DNA of 64,000 bases from Thraustochytrium sp. TN22 (taxonomy: Eukaryota > Sar > Bigyra > Thraustochytrida > Thraustochytriidae): assembly GCA_013306675.1 (NCBI GenBank), contig JABLUY010000015.1, positions 224,834-288,833 on the forward strand, in the 5' to 3' direction. Numbering within the stretch: the first letter of the stretch is position 1; each line of letters starts with the position of its first letter. Shown piece after piece: positions 48,830 through 58,300 of the stretch. Below the pieces are notes generated by a model, which had not been told where the DNA came from, did not search any database, and saw only the letters and a list, made by a program, of their open reading frames with translations. The position numbers and the translations under genes were made by a program.

Positions 48830-49888
48830 ATGCTGGACGGCGTGGGCGAGCCCGTCAAGGCGTGGGCGGGGTCCAGGAGCGTGGACGCGGCGGCGTTCTG
48901 CGGCGACGGGTCGCTGGCGGTCGTGGCGAGCTCGAGGCTGACGGGAAATGTATGGGACGGCCAGCTGAGGCTGTTTGAGGTTGACGATGACGCACTGGCG
49001 CCGGCGGCGGAGCCGCGCGCCGCGCTGCGGTCCGGGTGCGCCGTGCCCGCCATGACGAGCCTAGCGGACGTGACGTGGGTTACGGACAAGAAGACCGTGG
49101 CAGTGGCGGCCGACGACGGCAATGTGTATGTGTTCTCCCTCGACGAAGTGGGCGGGCTGCGGGAGTTCTGCCTGCAGCGCACGCTCGCAGATCACGAAGA
49201 CGTTGTCACGGCCGTGGCCGCGCACGGGGGCGCGCAGCCGCTGGCAAGCTGCTCATACGATGGCACCGTCAAGGTGTGGGACTTGGCCAAGCCGGATGCC
49301 CCGGTTGCCACGCTCACGCCAGGGAGCTGGAATGGCGCTTTTGCGGCCCCGCTCGCGCACGACGTGGTCCATTCTGGGTCGGCGCTGGCGTCGGCACACC
49401 AGGATGGCCGCGTCAACATGTGGGACCCACGTACGCAGGCCTCGCCGGTGGCAGCGTACCGCTTCGGCGAGCGCGCTGGCGCGGCTCTCTCGCTCTGCGC
49501 CTTTGACATGGACGGGAAGGCCTTCCTCGCGGCCGGCTTTCAGGCCGGCTGCGTCGGTTTGCTCGATGTTCGCATGGGGTTCTTGGAGCGCGACGGCGCG
49601 CGACACGGCGGCGCTGTGCACCGCGTCGCGGTCTTCTCCTCGCCGCGCGACAGCACGCCATGCATTGCCACCGCCGCTGACGACGGCATGGTGCTTGCAG
49701 GTCTCGCCGACGCCAGCCTGCCTTTGCGCCGCCCCATGACGCCTGGTGTGAGGACTCACGAGGACTACGCGCGCGCGCTCGCTGTGCGCCCTCGTGGTTC
49801 GCGCAAGGAGCAGCATATACTCTCCGGAGGCTGGGACGGAGTTTTGCGCATGCACAAGTGGGCTGACGAGGAGGTCGTCAAGGTTTGA
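48830..49888 (+). CDS. WDR77: WD40-repeat protein, MEP50/WDR77-like
   Basis: A 352-residue beta-propeller with at least five clear WD units (SYDGTVKVWDLA about 148, HQDGRVNMWDPR about 195, and the final SGGWDGVLRMHKW). The pattern VVASSRLTGNVWDGQLRLFEVD near the start, VTWVTDKKTVAVAADDGNVYVFSLDE, and the closing GWDG segment follow the layout of MEP50, the WD40 partner that positions substrates for the arginine methyltransferase PRMT5 in snRNP assembly. A generic WD40 role cannot be excluded because propellers diverge fast. The first true ATG is at 48830. Its stop faces the duplicated 3' end of the Mrd1 gene. Confidence 0.78.
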   Translation: MLDGVGEPVKAWAGSRSVDAAAFCGDGSLAVVASSRLTGNVWDGQLRLFEVDDDALAPAAEPRAALRSGCAVPAMTSLADVTWVTDKKTVAVAADDGNVYVFSLDEVGGLREFCLQRTLADHEDVVTAVAAHGGAQPLASCSYDGTVKVWDLAKPDAPVATLTPGSWNGAFAAPLAHDVVHSGSALASAHQDGRVNMWDPRTQASPVAAYRFGERAGAALSLCAFDMDGKAFLAAGFQAGCVGLLDVRMGFLERDGARHGGAVHRVAVFSSPRDSTPCIATAADDGMVLAGLADASLPLRRPMTPGVRTHEDYARALAVRPRGSRKEQHILSGGWDGVLRMHKWADEEVVKV

Positions 49889-50457
49889 CAGGCTGTGAAT
49901 GCCTGCCTGGCCTGGATCGTCTCTCACACCTCACAAAGAACGTATGGGCGGGCGGACGTGCGAGCGGGCGAGCGAGCGAGCGAGCGAGCAAGCGAGCAAG
50001 CTCGGCGCTCTCGCTTCCCCCGTTGTCTTTTTTCTCGCTCTCGCTCTCTGTCTCGCTCGGAAAAGGCCAGCGTGCGCGCCGCAAGCGTGCGTGCCGCACG
50101 TGCGTCTCCCCTTGCGGAAAGAGTTCGCGCCTCTCCCTGTCATCATCAGGGAGGCACGTACCAGGACGAGAACGAAATCTGTGACTTTATTTCCAAATCT
50201 TGTTCACTGCTCCAGAGACTCGGCGGCCTTGGCGCGCATCGCAGAGCGAGCAAGCTCGGCGCTCTCGCTTTCCCCGTTGTCTTTTTTCTCGCTCTCGCTC
50301 TCTGTCTCGCTCGGAAAAGGCCAGCGTGCGCGCCGCAAGCGTGCGTGCCGCACGTGCGCCTCACCTTGCGGAAAGAGTTTGCGCCTCTCCCTGTCATCAT
50401 CAGGGAGCCGCGTACCAAGACGAGAACGAAATCTGTGACTTTATTTCCAAATCTTCT
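49889..50457. other. Convergent 3' region containing a duplicated gene end
   Basis: Between the convergent WD40 and Mrd1 genes. A GAGC run (about 49970-49990) is followed by copy 1 of a 254-bp-period tandem duplication (see repeat). An AATAAA polyadenylation-type hexamer on the minus strand lies about a dozen bases after the Mrd1 stop, and an equivalent one after the stop preserved in copy 1. Confidence 0.7.
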
Positions 50458-50497
50458 TCACTGCTCCAGAGCCTCGGCGGCCTTGGCGCGCATCGCA
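49991..50497. repeat. Tandem duplication of the Mrd1 3' end, period 254 bp
   Basis: 49991-50243 and 50245-50497 are head-to-tail copies about 96 percent identical. Copy 2 contains the last codons and stop of Mrd1 plus its 3' flank. Copy 1 preserves on the minus strand an in-frame remnant reading MRAKAAESLEQ and a TGA (at 50204-50206), versus MRAKAAEALEQ in the gene. Confidence 0.95.
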
Positions 50498-52881
50498 TCC
50501 ATGCTCATGTCGTCCTGCGCCCACTCGATCACAAGGTGGCGACCGTAAAAGTGCGAGTTCGTGAGCGCTGCAAAGGCCGTGCGCGCCTCCTGGTGCGTCA
50601 CGAAGTCCACAAAGGCGAATCCGCGGTGGGAACCATCCGGCTTCTTCGGGATGCGCAGCGTTTTGACCTGGCCGTAAGCAGCCACCAGCTGGCGAAGCTC
50701 CTTGCGGTTCGCCTCAAAGGCCAGGTTGCGGATGATAATCTTGGTCGCCTCCTCGGCCGCCTTTGCGTCAGCCCGAATAAGCGTTGGCTTGGTAGACGCC
50801 TTACGCACGCCCTTCTTGGCGGTGGCAGCCGCGGCGGCAGCAGCAGCGGCAGCAGGGTCCGCCTGGTGCTTCGAGATGCTCAGGTCAAGCTCGTGGTCGT
50901 CGAGCTTCTGGCCGCGGCCCTTACGCAGCGCGGTGCGGCACGCCTTCGCGTCGCGGAACTCCACAAAACCAAAGCCCATCGACAGGTCGTCGCGCCCGTG
51001 CTTGCGCGGGATCGACACGTGCGACACGCTGCCCTTTCCGGCGATCTTCTCGAAGAGCGCCTGCAGCTGCGGCTCGCGCGTGGCGAAGTTGAGGTTCTTG
51101 ACGAAGAGAGTGTGCCGCGCCACCACCGCGCCGTCCTCCGCGACCGGCGCCGCCGCGGCCGCGGCTTCCTCGGGATCCTCCTCAACTTCTGCTGCATCAG
51201 CACCCTGCTCCTGCGCCTTCGCTGCGGCAGCGCTGGCCACGGCGGCGCGCGCAGCAGCTTCCACGTCCGCGACGGCGGCGCGCTTGCGCGCAAGGTCCTC
51301 GTCGGCCAGCACGTTGGCAGGCGCCCACTCTAGGTAGATCGGCACCCGCTTATATCGCTTGTAGGCCATACCCTTGAAGGCGCGCTTCGCGACCTTGGGC
51401 TCGAAGAACTGAACCAGCGCCATGGTCTTGGACGGCGGCAGCACGAACTTCTCCACGTCACCGAACTTGGCGAACATCTGCCGCAGCTGCGCCGGTTCGG
51501 TCTCCGCGGGGAGGTTTTTCACTAGAAAAGTGTCCCGGCTGCGCTCCACGCTCGCCGGATCGCGCACACCTTGCTCCAGCAGCTCCACATTGACGCCCTC
51601 GCCCGCCAAAAACTTTTTGGTCTCAGCGATCACACGAGTCTCGCTCAGCGCCATGCGCACGGCTGCACTCGTCTTGCCGTCCTCCTCCTCCGGGTCGCCC
51701 ATCAGCAGCTCGCTCTTGCCCATGCCAAGATCGGCGGCCACCGCACCGACCGCCGCGTCGCCGCGTACAAAGAGTGCGTTCCAGCTTCGCGCGTCGTTGG
51801 CCTGCTCCTTGCGCTCCGCCTCCTTCTTTGCCTTGAAAGACGACTGCGCCTTCTCCGCGCCGGCGCCGCCGCCCTGGACCTGCGCCTCGGCGCTGCCGTC
51901 CTCCTTGTCCAGCGCCGGCATCACATGCAGCAGGCGGCCCTGGAAGATCTGCATGTCCATCTTCCCGATCGCCACCACTGCGTGTTCCGGGATCATAAAG
52001 GTCACGTACCCAAAGCCGCGCGACCGGCCGCTGTCGTCTGTCGGAACGTGCACCTCTGAGACAGGGCCGAACTTGGAAAAGGCGGCCTCCAGGTCGCCCT
52101 CAGTCGCGTCAAAGCACAAGTTGCGCACGAAGACGCGGCCCGACTCGGCGGCCACCGTTACGGGCGGCGTGCGGTCCTTGCCGGCATGCGCCGCCTTCTC
52201 GTCAGCCGCATCCTTCTTCGCCTCGCCTGCAGCCGACTCGTCACCCGAGGACTCGTCCTCGTCTCCCTCCTCCTGCTCCTCCTCCTCGCCGTCCTCCGCG
52301 TTCTGGCCCTGCCCACCGCCATCCTCGTCCGCCCAAAATTGCTGCTGCCGACGAGGCTGCATGAGCTTGAGGAACTCCGCTAGCTTCTTGTCCTGCGCCT
52401 TGCCCTCCTGCTTCTTCATCTTCTTCTTTGTTCCGTTGCCGTCCTCGCCGTCGCCGTCACCGCCATCCTCAGCGGACGCAGCCGCGCCCGTCTCGCGCGC
52501 GCGCTTGCCCAGCTTGCCCGCCCCGCGGTCCAGTCGCTTGTCGCCAAACGGCAGCGCGAAGTCGACGCTCAGGCGGCACGTGTCAAAGAAGGCGCGGTCG
52601 AAGAACTTGCGCATCTGGGTGGCGTCATCCACCGTCTTGAATCCGACAAAGGCCACCTGCCGCGGCACGCCGGCCGGCGTCGTAAGCACCTTGGCGTCGG
52701 TCACCTCGCAGCCCTGCTTCGAGAAGAACTCCTTCACGCGCGCCGCCGTCGCGTACTTGGGCACATTCTTCACGCACAGCCGCGAGCTCGGCGCGTTGCC
52801 CGGTCCGCGCGCCGCGCGCCCCGCCGCTTCGCCGCCTCGGCGACGCTCCTCGCGCGCGCCGCGCGCGCCGCGCTCGCCCAT
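50458..52881 (-). CDS. MRD1: Mrd1/RBM19-type protein with five RRM domains
   Basis: An 807-residue RNA-binding protein. Five RRMs are visible: 32-110 (RLCVKNVPKYATAARVKEFF), 247-325 (GRVFVRNLCFDATEGDLEAAF), 450-522 (TFLVKNLPAETEPAQLRQMF), 590-672 (HTLFVKNLNFATREPQLQAL) and 713-790 (KIIIRNLAFEANRKELRQLV). The first RRM and the count of five match yeast Mrd1, which binds pre-rRNA and U3 to allow early cleavages for the 40S subunit in the nucleolus. Acidic and Lys-rich linkers separate the domains, including poly-Ala stretches. The ATG at 52881 starts an Arg/Gly-rich N-terminus. It is divergent from the unknown gene at 53699, and its 3' end is duplicated in tandem. Confidence 0.92.
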   Translation of the reverse strand: MGERGARGAREERRRGGEAAGRAARGPGNAPSSRLCVKNVPKYATAARVKEFFSKQGCEVTDAKVLTTPAGVPRQVAFVGFKTVDDATQMRKFFDRAFFDTCRLSVDFALPFGDKRLDRGAGKLGKRARETGAAASAEDGGDGDGEDGNGTKKKMKKQEGKAQDKKLAEFLKLMQPRRQQQFWADEDGGGQGQNAEDGEEEEQEEGDEDESSGDESAAGEAKKDAADEKAAHAGKDRTPPVTVAAESGRVFVRNLCFDATEGDLEAAFSKFGPVSEVHVPTDDSGRSRGFGYVTFMIPEHAVVAIGKMDMQIFQGRLLHVMPALDKEDGSAEAQVQGGGAGAEKAQSSFKAKKEAERKEQANDARSWNALFVRGDAAVGAVAADLGMGKSELLMGDPEEEDGKTSAAVRMALSETRVIAETKKFLAGEGVNVELLEQGVRDPASVERSRDTFLVKNLPAETEPAQLRQMFAKFGDVEKFVLPPSKTMALVQFFEPKVAKRAFKGMAYKRYKRVPIYLEWAPANVLADEDLARKRAAVADVEAAARAAVASAAAAKAQEQGADAAEVEEDPEEAAAAAAPVAEDGAVVARHTLFVKNLNFATREPQLQALFEKIAGKGSVSHVSIPRKHGRDDLSMGFGFVEFRDAKACRTALRKGRGQKLDDHELDLSISKHQADPAAAAAAAAAATAKKGVRKASTKPTLIRADAKAAEEATKIIIRNLAFEANRKELRQLVAAYGQVKTLRIPKKPDGSHRGFAFVDFVTHQEARTAFAALTNSHFYGRHLVIEWAQDDMSMDAMRAKAAEALEQ

Positions 52882-53698
52882 GGCTCAGGTCGCCTCGCCG
52901 CGCCCACTCCCGTGCCCCGCGTCCGCTCGGGGGCTCGCTCCCAGGCAGACAGACGGACAGACAGCGCAAGGGCCGCCGCCGTGCACAGCGCCGCCGGCTG
53001 CCCGCTCTCGCCCGCTCGCGCGCCCGCGCGCTCGCCCGCGCAGCCCGTGCAGCCCGCGCGGTTCTGCTACTCCGGACCACCCACCGACTCGGGTCCACCG
53101 CCGCCTCGGCGTCCCCGTGTTCCCTCGGGGGCCTTCTCATGAGTCAGGCTTGCCTTTACCCTTGCACAGCGTGCGGCGCGTGCTTGGCTCTGATCAAGGT
53201 CTTGTGCGAAGGGGCTTCGAAGCGCTTCGAAGCCATTTCGGAGACCTCATCTTGCGGGCTTCCCCGGGTCAGATGTCAGTTATGGCTGGCTCGTGGAGCT
53301 TCGCCTGAGACCCCTCGCCGCCGCCTGACTCGGCCGTCGCTCCAAGCTCAGCCCGAGGAGGTCGCGCGAAGGGACAACTTGGGGGCCGCGTCTGCCGCGA
53401 GGGCTTGCTGCGATCCGAGCTCAGCGGGACGGAGCTGGTGCAAAGCCAGGCCAAGTCAGCCAAGCCAGTGCGTTCGGGCGGCTGATCGAGCGGCTCGGTA
53501 GCCATTGCCTGGCCGAGGCGACTCTGGAGCACTCTAACTTTTACTGTTAGACAAGCGCAAACGGCTCTCTGCACTCCTTTCCTTTCCCGGGAGGTGAACT
53601 CGACAGCAAAGAGAGCGCGTGCCGCCCGTGCGTGTGAGCGCTCGGACGGCGACAGGCGAGTGGCAAAGGTGCAGCTAGCTAGCTAGCTAGCTAGCGCC
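52882..53698. other. Divergent promoter region with AGCT repeat
   Basis: No gene. A perfect AGCT run at about 53672-53695 ends four bases before the ATG of the next gene, so it must lie in that gene's leader if this start is right. Confidence 0.6.
53672..53695. repeat. AGCT self-complementary tetranucleotide repeat
   Basis: Six tandem AGCT units. Each unit is a palindrome, so the run can form a hairpin on either strand, directly before the start codon at 53699. Confidence 0.95.
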
Positions 53699-55297
53699 AT
53701 GGAGAAGTACTGCGAGACGAACCTCGAGCAGGCGTTCGCCAGGTGGGCGTCGCATGGCGGCAACGTCGCGCTGGACGACCTGGAAAGCCTGCTCGCAGAT
53801 CTCCCCAAGAATAAGAAGTTCCGTACGTGGCTCCCGGCCGCAGCGAGCTTTCTTCGTGACGTCGCCGAGCGTGCCGACGTTGATGAAGAGCGAGGCCTTC
53901 CCAGGGAAGCTTTCTTCGAAATCATGGCGGGCTATTTTGAAGGCGCTGCTGCACCCGAGCGCCCCATGCCACCAGCGCCCCTGGTCGGCGGTGCATCTGA
54001 CTCCGTGCTGGAGCTCGGGATTGACCTCAAGGAAGCGGCCATGGACCTCTCCGGCTTCGGGCTGCCCTCCAGCGCGAAGAAGCAGGTAGTAGAGGCTGAG
54101 GAGGAAAAAATGTCAGACGAGGAAAGCGACGAGAGCGACAGTGGGACGGAAAGCGACTCTGACGGCCACGAAGCGATCGCACTGCACGGGAAGCCAATGA
54201 GCCCGAACCGGAGCCATCGCGTAGCCGTGATTGAGGAGCTGCCTTCCGATGCTGAGGAGGCCGACTCGCCCTGCGAGGGAGACGACGTCCCGTCGATTCA
54301 CTCCGCTGGCAGCCTTCCGCCCTCTACGGATACCTCCACCTCCGTTCTGATCTTGCCAAGCAGCCCGGAGTCGCCGCCTAGCTCTGCCTCTGCCTCTGCC
54401 TTTGTCTCTGCTCCTGCCTCTGCCTCTGCTTCTGCCTCTGCCTCGGTCTCGGCTTTGACCGAGAAAGAGGTCGAACGCACGCCTTCGCCGGAAGGCGCAG
54501 ACATGTCGCCATCGTCAACGCCACAATCACTGACGATAGGTCACAGCGAGAAGAACGAGGAACCTCACAGAGCCCAAGATGACACAAAGGGACAGGTGCA
54601 AGAGGACACCTCACCCGGCGCAGACCCCTTGCGTGATGAGCCTCTCAAAAAGTCGGAGCTCGAGGACGTGGAGCCCTCGAGGAAAAGCACTCACAGTCAG
54701 CCCCCCGAAATGAATGGCGAGGCTCAGGGAAGCGATCAAGTGCAGGAGGATGATTCGAAGCCCGCGCAGGAGAGTGACTTGACGCACGAGAGCGATTTGG
54801 CCCAGGGGAACAGTCGGAACAACGCAAGGTCCACGCTTCGCGACGAACTTTCCAGAGTGCAGCTGCGGTCAACCGCAGAGCGGGACGAGCGCAAGGCACG
54901 GGAGATCAGACATGAGGATACACATGAGTGCAATGATCTCACTGTCAAGGCAGGCGCCCAAGCGACAGACTCGATGCGCGCAAACAAGACCAAGGTGTCT
55001 GCGAAGGCTGCCAAGGCGAAGGCAGAGGCACACGTGTCCGAGACAGAGGATGCGCTTGGGTCAACGAAGAAGGCACAACTGCCCACAGTGCCCGAGCACC
55101 TGCAAGAGCTTGAAGAGCGCGCTGCAAGCGTTCGGAGTGCCAGACAAAGACGGAGCGAGGTGGAACAGTTGGCGGGAGAAAACAGGATGCTTCGCTCGAT
55201 GCTCGCGGTGGCAAGATTAGATCTGCAAGCCGCGATGGAGGAGACGGAGCATTGGAAATTGCGCGCGCAAGCGCTGCAGCACATCCTCCAGAGCTGA
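53699..55297 (+). CDS. Unknown acidic protein with C-terminal coiled coil
   Basis: A 532-residue protein not matched to a family. Residues 1-85 look folded and helical (MEKYCETNLEQAFARWASHG, LESLLADLPKNKKFRTWLPA, LPREAFFEIMAGYFEG), with a faint resemblance to a degenerate EF-hand or N-terminal helical domain of coiled-coil proteins. Residues 140-420 are acidic, Ser-rich and disordered and include a Ser-Ala repeat (about 222-250). Residues about 460-532 (ELEERAASVRSARQRRSEVE, ENRMLRSMLAVARLDLQAAM) are a strong coiled coil. The stop is only 63 bp from the stop of the convergent giant Tudor gene. The ATG is the first of the frame. Confidence 0.75.
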   Translation: MEKYCETNLEQAFARWASHGGNVALDDLESLLADLPKNKKFRTWLPAAASFLRDVAERADVDEERGLPREAFFEIMAGYFEGAAAPERPMPPAPLVGGASDSVLELGIDLKEAAMDLSGFGLPSSAKKQVVEAEEEKMSDEESDESDSGTESDSDGHEAIALHGKPMSPNRSHRVAVIEELPSDAEEADSPCEGDDVPSIHSAGSLPPSTDTSTSVLILPSSPESPPSSASASAFVSAPASASASASASVSALTEKEVERTPSPEGADMSPSSTPQSLTIGHSEKNEEPHRAQDDTKGQVQEDTSPGADPLRDEPLKKSELEDVEPSRKSTHSQPPEMNGEAQGSDQVQEDDSKPAQESDLTHESDLAQGNSRNNARSTLRDELSRVQLRSTAERDERKAREIRHEDTHECNDLTVKAGAQATDSMRANKTKVSAKAAKAKAEAHVSETEDALGSTKKAQLPTVPEHLQELEERAASVRSARQRRSEVEQLAGENRMLRSMLAVARLDLQAAMEETEHWKLRAQALQHILQS

Positions 55298-55360
55298 GCT
55301 GTGTGAAAAACAAAAGAAGTTGTATTCACGGTACCATGTGGTACCGCGCAAGCGGTCTAT
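55298..55360. other. 63-bp convergent spacer with GGTACC dyad
   Basis: Two stops face each other across this spacer. GGTACCATGTGGTACC at about 55329-55344 has GGTACC at both ends, giving a possible 6-bp stem. It may act in 3'-end formation for both genes; this is inference. Confidence 0.4.
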
Positions 55361-58300
55361 TTATGAGGTGAGGAACTTCATGCTAACCTTGAGCTTGGTG
55401 CCGAGCTGCAGGATGAGGTCGTCAGCAGAGATGCCGGCAGAAGAGTCGGCGTGCTGCTCGAGGCCTAGACGCTTCTCGAAGCTGGAGACGAGATGCAAAA
55501 AGGCGAAGAAGTTGCGCTTCTCAAGCGGACTCGCGGTCTTCTCGAGCCACTCGCCGACGGAGCCTTTCGGGGCGAGTGGCACGCTAGACTCGGGCAACAA
55601 AAACGCCTCGTGCCAGTCTGCGAGCAAAGACGGCTCGGCTTTGCCCTGGGCAAGGCGCTGCAGGGCCGTCTCCATCGAAGCGGAAGCTGAGACGGAGGTC
55701 ACCGCGCCGCCGCCGTGGCCGCCATGGCCGCTGCTGCCGCCGCCAGCAGCCTCGGCGCTCTCGTCGCCAATGACGGCCCCAGAGGGGGGAGCAGGGTTCG
55801 CCTTGGGCGCAAAGGCACGTGTGAACTCAAGGAAGCTAATCTTTCCATCACGGTCCATGTCGACGCGGCGGATGAGCTCGGCCGCCTCCTCTGGGCTGAC
55901 GGGGAAGCCGATCTTGATCATGGCGCCAGTGAGCTCGCTCACAGAGATTTTCCCGTCGTTGTTGCGGTCAAAGTGGCGGAAGCACTCGCGCAGCGTGACC
56001 CCGTTGCCCATGAGCGAGGCAACAAACTCGCTGATTCGCTGCTCCACGCCGTAGACCGCGTCGTCGTCCAGAGACAGAAAGGAGACGAACTGCTTATAAG
56101 CGAACTTGTCCTCGCCGCGAAGGTCGAACCGCGCGGCTAGACATGCAAGGTCCTCGTTGGTGAGCGCCCAGCCCTGGTTCGTGGCCACCTTGCGCAAGCT
56201 GCGCATGCTCACGTAACCCTTGCCATCCTGATCAGCGTTTTTGAAGGCGCGCAGAATGGTGGAGAACCCCGTCCGCTTCTGCAGCGCGACCTTGCGCAGC
56301 TTATGACGAATTGCGCTCTCCACCTCGCCGGCGTGCGTCGTGCCCACCAGCACGCCGGCGGCGTTAAGCGCCCACTCGTCGCGGTCGGACCCCTTCGTAG
56401 TGAACATGAGGAAGTGCCTGTAGTCCAAGTGCTCCCCGGCGCCGTCGGGGTCCAGGCGCTGCAGCACCTTGGTTACCTCCTCTGCACTCAGCTCGAAGCC
56501 GAGGCTCGCCAGGGCGCGGGACATCTCTGCGTGGGAGGCGAGGCCATCCTTGTCCACATCAAAGAGCTCGAAAGCGTCTGCGTAGTCCTTCACGGCGCCC
56601 GTCCCCAGAGCGTCCGCGATGGCCTGGCGCAGTCGATGCAGCACCTGGAAGACGACAGGGTCGACGCCCTCCTTCTCGAGCCGCTCGCGCTCCGCTCGCA
56701 GCGCCGCGATGCCCTTTTGCACGTCAAGCTTAGACGTGGCGCGCTTCCATGCGGGCTCAGCGGCCGCCGCGGCGCCCTCCGACCGGCAGTACAGTAGAAC
56801 CTCCTCGTACCTGACCTGACCGTCCTCGCCAAGGAAGCTGGCGAGAAAGTCGAGCAGCGTGGCCTTCTCCATGCGTTTCAGCGAGCTTGCGCGAGCCAGC
56901 TGGTCGGCTAGCGCCTTACGGTCTGCGCCGCCCGTGCCGTCCTTGTCAAGCTTCTCGCGAACCGCGGCTTCAAGGTCCTGCTCCAGGGCTGCCTTGCGCA
57001 GGCGCGGTAGGAGGCGCCCAAGACGCGCGGCATGGCCTTCGTCGTCTTGCAGGCCCTGCGCAGCCTCCTTACAAGCAGCCACCAGATCGCGGTAGAAGAG
57101 CTTTGAGTGGCTGCCTCGGCCGTACTTGCGCGCGAGCTTCTTCAAGAGATTGCCAGAGACACGCTTGTTGATCCCCAGCGCCTTGAGCACGCGCTCGAGC
57201 TTGCTGACAGAAATGTAGCCGCGGCGGTCCGGGTCGGCGCGCTCAAAGACGGCTTTGAAGCGCTTGCGCGAGTCGCGCACCAGGACTTTGCCGAGGTAGA
57301 GCTCGAAATTGCGTACCACGGTACCGCCGGCCGTCACCTCGTCGCCGTCGGACTCCCACGCATCGTCGCCCTCCGCGTCGCTCTCCGACCACTCGCTCGA
57401 GCTCCGGGACGGGCTGCGGCTCGTGCGCCGCGCCGAGGCCGACCGGGCGCGCTCCCTGCGGCCGCGCGCGGGCCGAGAGCGCCCTCGTGACAACCTCGAG
57501 CTGCCGCGACGTCCGCCGCCGTCTCGCGAGTCCTCACCACTGCTCGCGCTGGTCGGGCTCTGGGAGCGCCGGCCGGCGCGGCGGCGGCGCGGCGGCGATG
57601 AGGACACGGCGCGGCGGCCGCCGTCGCGATCGTGCCGCTTGAGCATCTGAATGAACTCGCGATACGAAAGCCGGCCGTCTCCGTTGGCGTCCAGATGGCG
57701 CACGATGGAGCGCAGCTCTTCCTTGGTGTAGCGGATACCAAGCTTGTCGAGCGCGTGACCAAGCTCGATACGGCTCACGTAGCCGTCGCCGTCGACGTCG
57801 AAGGAATTGAAGACCTCCTGGTAGTTTCGCATCGCGCCCGAGCGGAAGCCCTTCTTGAGGATGCGCGCGAGTAGCGCGCTCAGCTCGTCGTCATTGTCGC
57901 TGCTCGCGCCGGAGTCCTCCCCCGAGGATGTCGGCTCGCCGCGAGCACGTCGCGGACTCGCCTGGCGGCGCGGCGACCGCGAGTCGGACCGCTTCAGAGA
58001 CCGAATGAGGCGCCCCGCCACGTGCGTTTCGCGGTCTCCGTCATCGTAGTCGATGTCGTAGGTGCCGTCCGCGCGCACGCGCGTGATCTTGCCCCTGTAG
58101 AACTTCGCCTTGCCCTTGAAGCGGGCCTCCACGGTCTCACCTTGGCGGAAGGCCGCATCTTGAGGGCTATCGTCCGAAGCAGAATGCGGGGCGTCGCGAC
58201 TCTCACGGCCGCCGCGACGTGGCGAGCGCGAGCCGCCGCGCGCCTTGGCCACGCCCCGCTTGCTGCGGATGAGGTTGCGCTTCACGCGCAGCTCGCGGTC

